From DATCHW01 sp036508135 (GTDB taxonomy: Bacteria; Bacteroidota; Ignavibacteria; Tepidaquicellales; Tepidaquicellaceae), in NCBI GenBank assembly GCA_036508135.1, contig DATCHW010000047.1:4781-68780 (forward strand): a stretch of DNA of 64,000 bases, given 5' to 3'. Numbering within the stretch: position 1 is the stretch's first letter; the number at the start of each line of letters is the position of its first letter. The translations under genes were made by a program, and so were the position numbers. The notes under the pieces were generated by a model. That model was not told the origin of the DNA, made no database searches, and saw nothing but the letters and a program-made list of their open reading frames with translations. Positions 43,881-53,654 of this stretch are shown here, piece after piece.

Positions 43881-46319
43881 ATGAAAACACTTCAATCAAT
43901 TTTTCTCTTTCAAAATCATAAAACACAGAAATCCGAAATGAAAAGATCATTAAAATTCTCAACCCGATTAACCATGATTATTTTTGTATGGTTAATGAGT
44001 TTCAATACTTTAACTGCACAATGGGTATGGCAGAACCCGCTTCCGCAAGGAAACACCCTATTGGGCGTTTCCTTCACTGATGCCAACACGGGAACAGTGG
44101 TGGGAAATTCCGGCACAATTCTTCGCACTACTAATGGAGGTGTAAATTGGAATACGCAATCAAGCGGGACAACACTCCCACTCTATGTTGTTTCCTTCAG
44201 CGATGCTAACAACGGAACAGCGGTGGGATATACTGGCACAATTCTACGAACTACTAATGGCGGTGTAAATTGGAATCTTCAATCAAGCGGAACAACAGTA
44301 ATTCTCTTTTGTGTTTCCTTCACTGATACCAACAATGGAACGGCGGTGGGAGCAACTGGCACAATTCTACACACAACTAATGGAGGCGTAAATTGGAATC
44401 TGCAATCAAGCGGAACAACATACAACCTCATCGGCGTTTCCTTCACTGATGCCAATAACGGAACAGCGGTAGGAGCAACTGGCACAATTCTACGCACTAC
44501 TAATGGCGGCGTAAATTGGAATCTTCAATCAAGCGGAACAACAAACCTCCTCGAAGGAGTTTTCTTCACTGATCCCAATAACGGAACAGCGGTAGGCTTA
44601 GGTGGCACAATTCTACGCACTACTAATGGCGGCGTAAATTGGAATTCGCAAACAAGTGGAACTACAAACCTCCTCTACACTGTTTCCTTCACTGATGCAA
44701 ACAACGGAACAGCGGTGGGCTTAAACGGCACAATTCTACGCACTACTAATGGCGGCGTAAATTGGAATCTGCAATCAAGCGGAACAACAAACTACCTCCA
44801 CAGTGTTTCCTTCACTGATGCCAACACTGGAACAGCGGTAGGCTTAAGTGGCACAACTCTTCGCACTACTAATGGCGGCGTAAATTGGAATCTGCAATCA
44901 AGCGGAACAATACTCGCCCTCAATAGTGTTTCCTTCACCAATGCTACCACAGGAACCGCTGTGGGTTCAAATGGCACAATTGTTCGGACTACTAATGGCG
45001 GCGTAAATTGGAATCTGCAATCAAGCGGAACAACACTCGCCCTCACAGGTGTTTCCTTCACTGATGCCAACAACGGAACAGCAGTGGGTGGCACGGGGGG
45101 AGTATCTGGCACAATTCTACGCACTACTAATGGCGGCATGAATTGGAATCTACAATCAACAGCAAATTACCTCTACGGTGTTTCCTTTACGGATGCCAAT
45201 AACGGAACAGCGGTGGGAGCATACGGTACAATTCTACGCACTACTAATGGCGGTGTAAATTGGAGTCTGCAAAGCGGAACAACAAACTACCTCCTAGCCG
45301 TTTCCTTCACCAATGCCAATAACGGAACAGCGGTGGGATTAAGTGGCACAATCCTTCGCACTACTAATGGCGGCGTAAATTGGAATCTACAAACAAACGG
45401 AACGACATCTGACCTCTACGGTGTTTCCTTCACTGATGCCAACAACGGAACAGCGGTGGGATTTACCGGAACAATTCTTCGCACTACTAATGGCGGCGTA
45501 AATTGGAATCTGCAATCAAGTGGAACGACAGATAACCTCACCGGTGTTTCTTTCACTGATTCCAATAACGAAACGGTAGTAGGCGTAAATGGCATAATTC
45601 TTCGCACTACTAATGGCGGCGTAAATTGGAATCTGCAAATATGCGGAACGACAAGTCAGCTTTACGGCGTTTCCTTCACAGATGCCAACAATGGAACTGT
45701 GGTGGGTGGAGGTGGAACAATTCTTCGAACAGGAATTCCTCCTCTCCCTGCACCAATACTTATTTCACCATCAAATGGAGCAATAAACTTACCTTCAACG
45801 ATATCATTCGACTGGAATTCTGTGCCAACGGCTACGAGTTATAGAATTCGGGTAGCAAATGATTCATTATTTACATCTATAGTAAAAGATAGTACGGTAA
45901 GTGTAGATTCTATAATTTTATCAGGTTTTCTTGCAAATGGACTCTATTATTGGAAGGTCGCAGCAATAAATGCTGTAGGTACAGGTTTATACTCCACAGT
46001 ATGGCATTTCCAAATTAATTCTATTGGAATAAATAATTATTCATCAATAATTCCGAAAGAATTTAAATTGTATGAGAATTTTCCGAATCCATTCAATCCG
46101 ACAACGAAAATCAGATTTGATTTACCGAAAAATTCTTCAGTAAAGATTCTCGTATATGATATGATAGGCAGGGAAATTCAACAACTGGTAAACAAGGAAC
46201 TTAAGGCAGGTGCATACGAATACGAATTTAACGGTAGTTATTATGCAAGCGGAATATATTTTTATAGAATGCAATCCGCAGAATATCTGAGTGTTAAGAA
46301 AATGGTGTTGATAAAATAA
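43881..46319 (+). CDS. T9SS-exported 14-repeat Ycf48-like double propeller (paralogue 1)
   Basis: The protein has 812 residues from the first ATG. I count exactly 14 repeats of ~41 residues with consensus SFTDANNGTAVG...GTILRTTNGG then VNWNLQSSGTT, followed by one FN3-like domain (~635-725, PAPILISPSNG) and a type A sorting domain (NFPNPFNPTTKIRFD to MVLIK). Fourteen repeats fit two seven-bladed propellers. The strong ribosome-binding site favours 43881. The paralogues start at the residue matching Met20 (43938), which gives a conventional signal peptide (WLMSFNTLTAQ), so that start is the alternative. Repeats are nearly identical in DNA, so unequal recombination is expected. The ligand is unknown. 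Confidence 0.88.
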   Translation: MKTLQSIFLFQNHKTQKSEMKRSLKFSTRLTMIIFVWLMSFNTLTAQWVWQNPLPQGNTLLGVSFTDANTGTVVGNSGTILRTTNGGVNWNTQSSGTTLPLYVVSFSDANNGTAVGYTGTILRTTNGGVNWNLQSSGTTVILFCVSFTDTNNGTAVGATGTILHTTNGGVNWNLQSSGTTYNLIGVSFTDANNGTAVGATGTILRTTNGGVNWNLQSSGTTNLLEGVFFTDPNNGTAVGLGGTILRTTNGGVNWNSQTSGTTNLLYTVSFTDANNGTAVGLNGTILRTTNGGVNWNLQSSGTTNYLHSVSFTDANTGTAVGLSGTTLRTTNGGVNWNLQSSGTILALNSVSFTNATTGTAVGSNGTIVRTTNGGVNWNLQSSGTTLALTGVSFTDANNGTAVGGTGGVSGTILRTTNGGMNWNLQSTANYLYGVSFTDANNGTAVGAYGTILRTTNGGVNWSLQSGTTNYLLAVSFTNANNGTAVGLSGTILRTTNGGVNWNLQTNGTTSDLYGVSFTDANNGTAVGFTGTILRTTNGGVNWNLQSSGTTDNLTGVSFTDSNNETVVGVNGIILRTTNGGVNWNLQICGTTSQLYGVSFTDANNGTVVGGGGTILRTGIPPLPAPILISPSNGAINLPSTISFDWNSVPTATSYRIRVANDSLFTSIVKDSTVSVDSIILSGFLANGLYYWKVAAINAVGTGLYSTVWHFQINSIGINNYSSIIPKEFKLYENFPNPFNPTTKIRFDLPKNSSVKILVYDMIGREIQQLVNKELKAGAYEYEFNGSYYASGIYFYRMQSAEYLSVKKMVLIK

Positions 46320-46947
46320 GGACATTTGTCCCCTCAGAAAGTTTAAAGAAATAATTAGCTTAAGAAAAAGGGACAAAAGAGAAATAAAAAGGCGCACACA
46401 AAATACATCGGAAGGAGAGTTCATACATAAATAAAAAACACAGTATGAACTTTCCCCGAAGTTGAGTGAACAAATTTAATGAGAAATATATATTATAAGA
46501 TTACATTTATATTACTTCCTATCCTCCTTTCATAGCATTCGCAATTGCCGTTATATTATAATTATTTGGGACTGAACATTCCGATATATCAAAAAGCATT
46601 CTTGAAAATATTGGTAGTATAATCTTATACTTGTCCAGGTATTGATACGTTTTATACTTCATCATCACAAAAAATAAAGGCATATTGGTTGACGTTAGTC
46701 TAAACACTCACAAACCTCCTGTCAGTCTTGGAATACCCATTTCATCAATAACTTTATTCCTGAGGTATTTGATAGGCTTTACTCACTTGTAGATGTGATT
46801 TTAGACTTTAAGCAAAAATAATAAATATATGAATTCAAATAACAGTTGTCAAAGTCAGGAAGACGCAATGCGGGTTTTTTAGGAGAAAAATTCAATGCTT
46901 GACAAATGGAAATAAATTGTCGAATTTTATTAGTAAAATTGATTTGA
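46320..46947. other. Gap upstream of TrmB-like gene 1, with imperfect hairpin
   Basis: GGAGAGTTCATAC (46414-46426) pairs with GTATGAACTTTCC (46443-46455) with one wobble pair around a 16-base AT loop. It has no U tract and may be an mRNA structure or the 3' end of the preceding transcript. CTTGACAAATGG (~46900) resembles a -35 region and is shared with the region before the second TrmB-like gene. No gene is supported. Confidence 0.5.
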
Positions 46948-46980
46948 CCTTACATAGGGGGTTTAACCCCCTATGTAAGG
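46948..46980 (+). promoter_or_regulatory. Perfect 33-nt palindrome before the TrmB-like regulator
   Basis: CCTTACATAGGGGGTT and AACCCCCTATGTAAGG are exact reverse complements separated by a single T. It lies 57 bases before the GTG start at 47038. Its length and perfection suit an operator for a dimeric regulator, most simply the TrmB-like protein itself. There is no T tract, so it is not a typical terminator. Confidence 0.7.
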
Positions 46981-47037
46981 TTCACCAGTCTGTGGTGGTT
47001 TTTGATAAAAAATATTTTTCTTAATTAAACAAATAAA

Positions 47038-47898
47038 GTGAATATGAGTTACGACGTCAATGACTTTATTCAACATTTTCTTGACCTGGATTTAACAGAA
47101 CGAGAAGCGACTACATACGTTACGCTTCTTTCACGAAATGGCTATACTGCTAATGAGTTACAACGGGCAGTTCATATACCAAGTACAAAAATATATGATG
47201 TCCTCAAAAAAATGATTAAGCGAGGAATATGTACTGAACGGTTTTTAGATGGGGTCAAATTTTACGAAGCTGTAAATCCAGAAATTGCTTTTCAAATAGT
47301 ATTAGATAAATACAAAATTGAAATTGAGCAAAAAACAAAGGTTGCAGAAAAACTTATCCAAAATCTATTACCGATATTCAATGAAAATAAAGATTTGGAA
47401 AATTCATTAGACTTCATTGAAATTTTAAAGGATAACGAATTATTACAGAAAAGATATATTAAGGTATGGCGCGAATGCCAAAAGGAAGTTTTAGTATTTG
47501 TTAAAGGACCATATCTTGCAAGTAGTAATTCATCTTACAAGAATGAACAGGAAGAAGCAGAAATTAACTTTCTTAACCGCGGCGGAATTGTGCGTGGTTT
47601 ATATGAATCCGGCGAACTACATAAACTTGACTTTCTGATGAAATCAATTCCTTCATATATGGAAAAGGGTGAACAGGTAAAGATTGCCAAATCGTTGCCA
47701 ATGAAAATGATGGTCTTTGATGAAAAAATGGTTATGTTCCCGCTTACAACTAATATTATTAATTCCTCATCTTTGACGACAATTTTTATAGAACACCCAC
47801 AACTTGCTCTAACTTGTAAGACTCTATTCGAGGTTATGTGGGAAAAAAGCATAAGTTACGAAGAATTTCTAGAAAGATCAAAGCGAGGAATTTCTTGA
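47038..47898 (+). CDS. TrmB-like transcriptional regulator (paralogue 1)
   Basis: The protein has 286 residues starting at GTG, or at the ATG two codons later (47044). The N-terminal winged helix (~15-80) has LTEREATTYVTLLSRNGYTA, then ELQRAVHIPSTKIYDVLKKM, the TrmB-type recognition helix. A long helix (~90-115) precedes a C-terminal effector-like domain with KMMVFDEKMVMFPL and IFIEHPQLALTCKTLFEVMW. TrmB proteins respond to sugars or other ligands in archaea and bacteria. It lies between two double-propeller genes on the same strand, 70 bp before paralogue 2, so control of those genes is likely. Confidence 0.85.
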   Translation: MNMSYDVNDFIQHFLDLDLTEREATTYVTLLSRNGYTANELQRAVHIPSTKIYDVLKKMIKRGICTERFLDGVKFYEAVNPEIAFQIVLDKYKIEIEQKTKVAEKLIQNLLPIFNENKDLENSLDFIEILKDNELLQKRYIKVWRECQKEVLVFVKGPYLASSNSSYKNEQEEAEINFLNRGGIVRGLYESGELHKLDFLMKSIPSYMEKGEQVKIAKSLPMKMMVFDEKMVMFPLTTNIINSSSLTTIFIEHPQLALTCKTLFEVMWEKSISYEEFLERSKRGIS

Positions 47899-47968
47899 AA
47901 GAACGATTTGAATAAGAAAAAAAGAATTAATTAGTCTCTTTCAAAATCATAAACCAAAGGATTAAAAA

Positions 47969-50344
47969 ATGAAACAATCATTACATTTCTCAACACGATT
48001 AACCGGAATAATTATTGTATGGTTGATGAGTTTCAATATATTATCTGCCCAATGGTTCTGGCAAAACCCTCTTCCACAAGGAAACTATCTCTATAGTGTG
48101 TCCTTCTTCGATGCTAACAACGGAACAGCGGTAGGTCTAAGTGGCACAATTCTTCGCACCACTAATGGAGGTACAAATTGGAGTCTGCAAACAAGTGGAA
48201 CAACAACTATGCTCAAAGGAGTTTGCTTCACAGATGTCAACAATGGAACAGTAGTGGGAAATACCGGTACAATTCTTCATACATATGATGGAGGTATAAA
48301 TTGGCGAGTACAAACAAGCGGAACAACAACCCCTCTCTACTGTATTTCCTTCTCAGATACCAAAAACGGAACAGCGGTAGGGTATGGTGGCATAATTCTT
48401 TGTACCACAAATGGCGGTGTAAATTGGAATTCGCAATCAAGCGGAACAACGGAACACCTATTTGGTGTTTTCTTCTTTGAAGCTAAAATAGGAATAGCAG
48501 TAGGAGCAAACGGCACAATTCTACGCACTACTAATGGCGGTGTAAATTGGAATCTTCAATCAAGCGGAACGCCAAGCAACCTCAATAGTGTTTCATTTAC
48601 CGATGTCAATACGGGAACAGCGGTGGGAACAAGTGGCACAATTCTACGCACTACTGATGGCGGCATAAATTGGAATCTGCAAGTAAGCGGAACAACAAAC
48701 TACCTTTTAGGTGTTTCCTTCACTGATGCCAATAATGGAACAGCGGTGGGTGCAACCACAATTCTTCGCACTACTAATGGCGGCGTAAATTGGAATTTGC
48801 AAATAAGCGGAACAATATACTACCTCTATGGTGTATCCTTCACCGATGCCAATACCGGTATTGCGGTTGGTGAAAATGGTATAATTCTACACACGATTGA
48901 TGGCGGCGTAAATTGGAATTCACAAACGCACGGAATAAGAAACTATCTATATGGAGTGTCCTTCACCGATGCTAACACGGGAACAACGGTAGGAGCAAGT
49001 GGCACAATTCTACGCACTACTAATGGCGGCGTAAATTGGAATTTGCAAATAAGTGGAACGACCTATCAGCTAAATTGTGTTTCTTTCATTAATGCCAATA
49101 CTGGAACAGCGGTGGGATATAATGGCACAATTCTTCGCACTACTAATGGCGGTATAAATTGGAATTCACCAAGTGGAACAACAGTCATTCTCTTTGGTGT
49201 TTCCTTCACTGATGCCAATAATGGAACAACGGTGGGCCAAAGTGGCAAAATTCTTCGTACTACGAATGGCGGCATAAATTGGAATCTGCAGACAAGCGGA
49301 ACGACAAACCTCCTCCGTAGTGTATCCTTCACCGATGCCAATAATGGAACAGTGGTAGGTGCAACAGGCACAATTCTTCGCACAACTAATAGCGGTATAA
49401 ATTGGAATATGCAGACAAGCGGAACAAATTATGAACTCTTTGGCGTTTACTTTACTGATACCAACAACGGTACCGTGGTGGGTGCAAACGGCACAATTCT
49501 ACGTACTAATAATGGCGGCGTAAATTGGAATTCGCAAACAATCGGAACAACATATTACCTCGGTGTTTCCTTCACTGATGCCAATAACGGAACAGTTGTG
49601 GGCTCACAAGGCACAATTCTTCATACTACTAATGGCGGCGTAAATTGGAATCTGCAATCAAGCGGAACAACTACAACTCAGCTCAATAGTGTTTCCTTCG
49701 CTGATGCTAACAACGGAACAGCGGTGGGTGATATTGGCACAATTCTACGCAATAACATTATACAAATTCCCCCTGCACCAACACTTATATCTCCAGTAAA
49801 TGGAATTACTAATTTACAGCCAACAATTTCATTCGATTGGAATTCTGTGCCAACATCTACGAGTTATAGAATTCAGGTTGCAAATGATTCAATATTTACA
49901 TCAATAGTAAAAGATAGCACGGAAAGTGTAGATTCTTTAGTTTTATCAGGTTTTCTTGCTAATGGACTCTATTATTGGAAGGTAGCAGCAATAAATATTG
50001 CAGGCACAGGCTTATACTCAAATGTGTGGCATTTCCAAATAAATCCAACCGGAATAAATAATTATACATCAACAATTCCGAAAGAATTTAAATTGTATGA
50101 AAATTTCCCGAATCCATTTAATCCGACAACGAAAATCAGATTTGATATACCGAAAAATTCTTTAGTAAAGATTATCGTATTTGATATGACAGGCAGGGAA
50201 ATTCAACAACTCGTAAACAAGGAACTCACAGCAGGTGCATACGAATACGAATTTAATGGAAATAATTATGCAAGCGGAATATATTTTTATAGAATGCAAT
50301 CCGCAGATTATTTAAGTGTTAAGAAGATGGTGTTGATAAAATAA
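47969..50344 (+). CDS. T9SS-exported 14-repeat Ycf48-like double propeller (paralogue 2)
   Basis: The protein has 791 residues. A signal peptide (1-27, WLMSFNILSAQ) is followed by 14 Ycf48-type repeats that are more diverged from each other than in paralogue 1 (for example repeats with CTTNGG, HTYDGG and RTNNGG turns). One FN3-like domain (APTLISPVNG) and a type A sorting domain (NFPNPFNPTTKIRFD) follow. The count of 14 matches the other intact paralogues despite the sequence drift, suggesting selection for that number. AAAGGAT lies 9 bases before the ATG. It follows the TrmB-like gene by 70 bp and is probably co-transcribed with it. Confidence 0.88.
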   Translation: MKQSLHFSTRLTGIIIVWLMSFNILSAQWFWQNPLPQGNYLYSVSFFDANNGTAVGLSGTILRTTNGGTNWSLQTSGTTTMLKGVCFTDVNNGTVVGNTGTILHTYDGGINWRVQTSGTTTPLYCISFSDTKNGTAVGYGGIILCTTNGGVNWNSQSSGTTEHLFGVFFFEAKIGIAVGANGTILRTTNGGVNWNLQSSGTPSNLNSVSFTDVNTGTAVGTSGTILRTTDGGINWNLQVSGTTNYLLGVSFTDANNGTAVGATTILRTTNGGVNWNLQISGTIYYLYGVSFTDANTGIAVGENGIILHTIDGGVNWNSQTHGIRNYLYGVSFTDANTGTTVGASGTILRTTNGGVNWNLQISGTTYQLNCVSFINANTGTAVGYNGTILRTTNGGINWNSPSGTTVILFGVSFTDANNGTTVGQSGKILRTTNGGINWNLQTSGTTNLLRSVSFTDANNGTVVGATGTILRTTNSGINWNMQTSGTNYELFGVYFTDTNNGTVVGANGTILRTNNGGVNWNSQTIGTTYYLGVSFTDANNGTVVGSQGTILHTTNGGVNWNLQSSGTTTTQLNSVSFADANNGTAVGDIGTILRNNIIQIPPAPTLISPVNGITNLQPTISFDWNSVPTSTSYRIQVANDSIFTSIVKDSTESVDSLVLSGFLANGLYYWKVAAINIAGTGLYSNVWHFQINPTGINNYTSTIPKEFKLYENFPNPFNPTTKIRFDIPKNSLVKIIVFDMTGREIQQLVNKELTAGAYEYEFNGNNYASGIYFYRMQSADYLSVKKMVLIK

Positions 50345-50511
50345 TTTAAGAGCAATTGATAATGGATAGTGGATAATTAAGAGCGATTGACTTGTTCTGA
50401 AATAAGTTGACAAAATAAATATTTAAATTACAAATAACAGTGCTAAGGAATGAAATTAAGATCTTTCATTCCTTAGCACTAATTCAAAATCATAAAACAT
50501 AGGAGTAAAAA
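50341..50511 (+). repeat. ~170-bp inter-paralogue repeat with 16-bp hairpin (left copy)
   Basis: The stretch after paralogue 2 is repeated almost exactly after paralogue 3 (53484-53654). It contains a perfect stem GTGCTAAGGAATGAAA/TTTCATTCCTTAGCAC (50440-50479), then AATTCAAAATCATAAAACA and AGGAG 7 bases before the ATG. The hairpin ends 32 bases before the start codon, so it lies in the leader and could control translation or end the previous transcript. Its repetition shows that the duplicated unit was leader plus gene. Confidence 0.8.
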
Positions 50512-53487
50512 ATGAAAAGATCATTAAAATTCTCAACTCGATTAGCCGTGATTATTTTTGTATGGTTAATGAGTTTCAACACTTTATCTGCCCAATGGTG
50601 GTACTGGCAAAACCCGCTTCCACAAGGAAACAACCTAACGGCTATTTCTTTCCCCGATGCCAATACGGGAACAGCGGTAGGCGCAGATGGCACAATTCTT
50701 CGCACCACTAATGGCGGAATAAATTGGAATTCGCAAACAAGCGGAACAACAAACTACCTCTACGGTGTTTCCTTCACTGATGCCAATACAGGAACAGCGG
50801 TAGGCGCAAGTGGCACAATTCTACGCACTACTAATGGCGGCGTAAATTGGAAACTGCAAACAAGCGGAACGACAAACCTCCTCTTAGGTGTTTCCTTCAC
50901 TGATGCCAACAATGGAACAGCGGTGGGAAATCCTGGTACAATTCTTCGTACATATGATGGCGGTTTGAATTGGAATCTGCAAACAAGCGGAATAACCACC
51001 ACCCTCAATAGTGTTTCCTTCACTGATGCCAACACGGGAACAGTGGTGGGAGCAAGCGGCAAAATTCTTCGTACCACTGATGGCGGAGTAAATTGGAAAC
51101 TGCAAACAAGCGGAATAACAGTCGTTCTCTATGGTGCTTCCTTCACTGATGCCAAAAATGGAACAACGGTGGGAGCAAGTGGCAAAATTCTATGCACTAC
51201 TAATGGCGGCGTAAATTGGAATCTGCAAACAAGCGGAACGACATCTAGCCTCAATAGTGTTTCGTTCACTGATGCCAACAATGGAACAGCGGTGAGTACA
51301 ACCGGCACAATTCTTCGTACCACTAATGGCGGAGTAAATTGGAATCTGCAAACAAGCGGAACGACAAACAATCTCTTAGGTGTTTCCTTCACTGATGCCA
51401 ACACGGGAACAGTGGTGGGTATAACCGGCACAATTCTACGCACTACTAATGGCGGCGTAAATTGGAATCTGCAAACAAACGGAACAACACAATACCTTTA
51501 CGGTGTTTGCTTCACTGATGCCAACAACGGAACAGCGGTAGGTGCCAGTGGCACAATTCTTCATACCACTAATGGCGGCGTAAATTGGAGTTTGCAAACA
51601 AGCGGAATAACGACACTCCCTCTCTATGGTGTTTGCTTCACTGATGCCAATACCGGAACAGCGGTGGGTCCAAATGGCACAATGATACGCACAACTAATG
51701 GCGGCGTAAATTGGAATTCGCAACCAGTCGGAACATCATACCTCTTCAGTGTTTCCTTCACTGATGCCAACAACGGAACAGCGGTAGGAAATGCTGGTCT
51801 AATTCTTAACACCACTAATGGCGGCGTTAATTGGAATTCGCAAACAAGCGGAACGACAAACGCCCTCCGTAGTGTTTGCTTCACTGATGCCAATATCGGA
51901 ACAGCAGTAGGTGCAGCCGGCACAATTATTCGTACGACTAATGGAGGCGTAAATTGGAATCTGCAAACAAGCGGAACGCCAAACGAGCTCCGTAGTGTTT
52001 CCTTCACTGACGCCAACAAGGGAACAGCGGTGGGTGTAACCGGTACAATTCTACGTACTACTAATGGCGGAGTAAATTGGAATTCGCAAACAACCGGAAT
52101 AACAAACTACCTTTACGGTGTGTCCTTCTCCAATGCCAATAACGGAACAGCAGTGGGCTCACAAGGCATAATTCTTCATACTACTAATGGAGGCGTAAAT
52201 TGGAATTCGCAATATTGCGGAACAACGACAGTCAACCTAAATAGTGTTTCCTTCACTGATGCCAACAACGGAACAGCGGTTGGTGATATCGGCACAATTC
52301 TTCGCACTATCATTATACCAATTCCACCTGCTCCAGCACTTGTTTCACCATCAAATGGAGCAACAGATATATTAATTACTCCAACAATGACCTGGGGTGC
52401 TGTTGCAGGTGCAAACACGTATAGAATACAAATTTCGATTGATAGTGGTTTTGCTTCAACTGTAATTGATTCAACTATAATAACAGGTACAACGATAACA
52501 GTTCCGGCAGGAAAACTTAACAATAATATTAAATATTATTGGCACGTGAATGCTACAAATTTAGGCGTCACAGGACCTTATTCAACTACATTTAATTTTA
52601 CTACCATTCCACTTGCCCCCAATACTCCAATACTTACTTCACCGGTAAACGGAACACTAAATTTATCATTAACTCCGTCAATGATATGGAGTAATGTTAC
52701 AGGTGCGATATCTTATAGAATACAGATTGCAAGTGATTCTGTATTTTCGACGATAGTTCTCGATTCAGCAGGATTAACAAGAGATACTTTACTTGTACCT
52801 CCGGGTAAACTTGTAAATAATATTAAATATTATTGGCACGTGAATGCAACGAATGCAGGCGGTACAGGACCTTATTCAACCGGATGGAATTTTACGACTA
52901 TTCCTGCAATTCCTTCTGCTCCGACACTTGTTTCACCATCAAATGGAGCAACTAATTTATCCCCAACAATTTTATTCGATTGGAATTCCGTACCAACAGC
53001 AACAAGTTATAGAATTCGTGTAGCAAGTGATTCATTATTTACATCAATAGTAAAAGATAGTTCGGTAAATGTAGATTCTTTAGTAATCTCAGGTTTTCTT
53101 GCTAATGGACTTTATTATTGGAAAGTCGTAGCAATAAACATTGCAGGCACAGGCTTATACTCAAATGTGTGGCATTTCCAAATAAATCCAACCGGAATAA
53201 ATATTTATACATCAATAATTCCGAAAGAATTTAAATTATATGAAAATTACCCGAATCCATTCAATCCGACAACGAAAATTAGGTTTGATATACCGAAAAA
53301 TTCTTTGGTAAAGATTCTCGTATATGATATGGCAGGCAGGGAAATTCAACAACTGGTAAACAAGGAACTTACAGCAGGTGCATACGAATACGAATTTAAT
53401 GGAAATAATTATGCAAGTGGTATTTATTTTTACAGAATGCAATCAGCAGAATATCTGAGTGTTAAGAAGATGGTATTGATAAAATAA
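50512..53487 (+). CDS. T9SS-exported 14-repeat Ycf48-like double propeller with three FN3 domains (paralogue 3)
   Basis: The protein has 991 residues. A signal peptide (1-28, FNTLSAQ) is followed by 14 Ycf48-type repeats (~40-605). Three FN3-like domains come next, where the paralogues have one: PAPALVSPSNGATD, PNTPILTSPVNGTLN and SAPTLVSPSNGATN, each with YYWHVNATN or YYWKVVAIN strands. The type A sorting domain begins NYPNPFNPTTKIRFD. The extra FN3 domains lengthen the stalk between propellers and anchor. Base identity with the flanking paralogues is high in the repeats and sorting domain, which indicates recent duplication or gene conversion. Confidence 0.88.
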   Translation: MKRSLKFSTRLAVIIFVWLMSFNTLSAQWWYWQNPLPQGNNLTAISFPDANTGTAVGADGTILRTTNGGINWNSQTSGTTNYLYGVSFTDANTGTAVGASGTILRTTNGGVNWKLQTSGTTNLLLGVSFTDANNGTAVGNPGTILRTYDGGLNWNLQTSGITTTLNSVSFTDANTGTVVGASGKILRTTDGGVNWKLQTSGITVVLYGASFTDAKNGTTVGASGKILCTTNGGVNWNLQTSGTTSSLNSVSFTDANNGTAVSTTGTILRTTNGGVNWNLQTSGTTNNLLGVSFTDANTGTVVGITGTILRTTNGGVNWNLQTNGTTQYLYGVCFTDANNGTAVGASGTILHTTNGGVNWSLQTSGITTLPLYGVCFTDANTGTAVGPNGTMIRTTNGGVNWNSQPVGTSYLFSVSFTDANNGTAVGNAGLILNTTNGGVNWNSQTSGTTNALRSVCFTDANIGTAVGAAGTIIRTTNGGVNWNLQTSGTPNELRSVSFTDANKGTAVGVTGTILRTTNGGVNWNSQTTGITNYLYGVSFSNANNGTAVGSQGIILHTTNGGVNWNSQYCGTTTVNLNSVSFTDANNGTAVGDIGTILRTIIIPIPPAPALVSPSNGATDILITPTMTWGAVAGANTYRIQISIDSGFASTVIDSTIITGTTITVPAGKLNNNIKYYWHVNATNLGVTGPYSTTFNFTTIPLAPNTPILTSPVNGTLNLSLTPSMIWSNVTGAISYRIQIASDSVFSTIVLDSAGLTRDTLLVPPGKLVNNIKYYWHVNATNAGGTGPYSTGWNFTTIPAIPSAPTLVSPSNGATNLSPTILFDWNSVPTATSYRIRVASDSLFTSIVKDSSVNVDSLVISGFLANGLYYWKVVAINIAGTGLYSNVWHFQINPTGINIYTSIIPKEFKLYENYPNPFNPTTKIRFDIPKNSLVKILVYDMAGREIQQLVNKELTAGAYEYEFNGNNYASGIYFYRMQSAEYLSVKKMVLIK

Positions 53488-53654
53488 TTTAAGAGCAATT
53501 GATAATGGATAGTGGATAATTAAGAGCGATTGTCTTGTCCTGATATAAGTTGACAAAATAAATATTTAAATTACAAATAACAGTGCTAAGGAATAAAATT
53601 AAGAATTTTCATTCCTTAGCACTAATTCAAAATCATAAAACACAGGAATCCGAA
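53484..53654 (+). repeat. ~170-bp inter-paralogue repeat with hairpin (right copy)
   Basis: Near-identical to 50341-50511. The hairpin 53583-53622 keeps GTGCTAAGGAAT/ATTCCTTAGCAC but has a mismatch near the loop. It stands before the pseudogene copy, consistent with relaxed constraint. Confidence 0.8.

Noticed and set aside
44279..52523. Many minus-strand ORFs of 70-130 codons with a repeated MRRIVPVAPTAVPLLASVKET pattern
   Set aside because: They are the antisense of the Ycf48-type repeats; the pattern mirrors the plus-strand repeat consensus and each frame ends at random repeat positions.
43881..53487. Photosystem II assembly role suggested by Ycf48 similarity
   Set aside because: The proteins have T9SS export signals, 14 repeats and FN3 stalks, and no photosynthesis gene is present; only the blade fold is shared.
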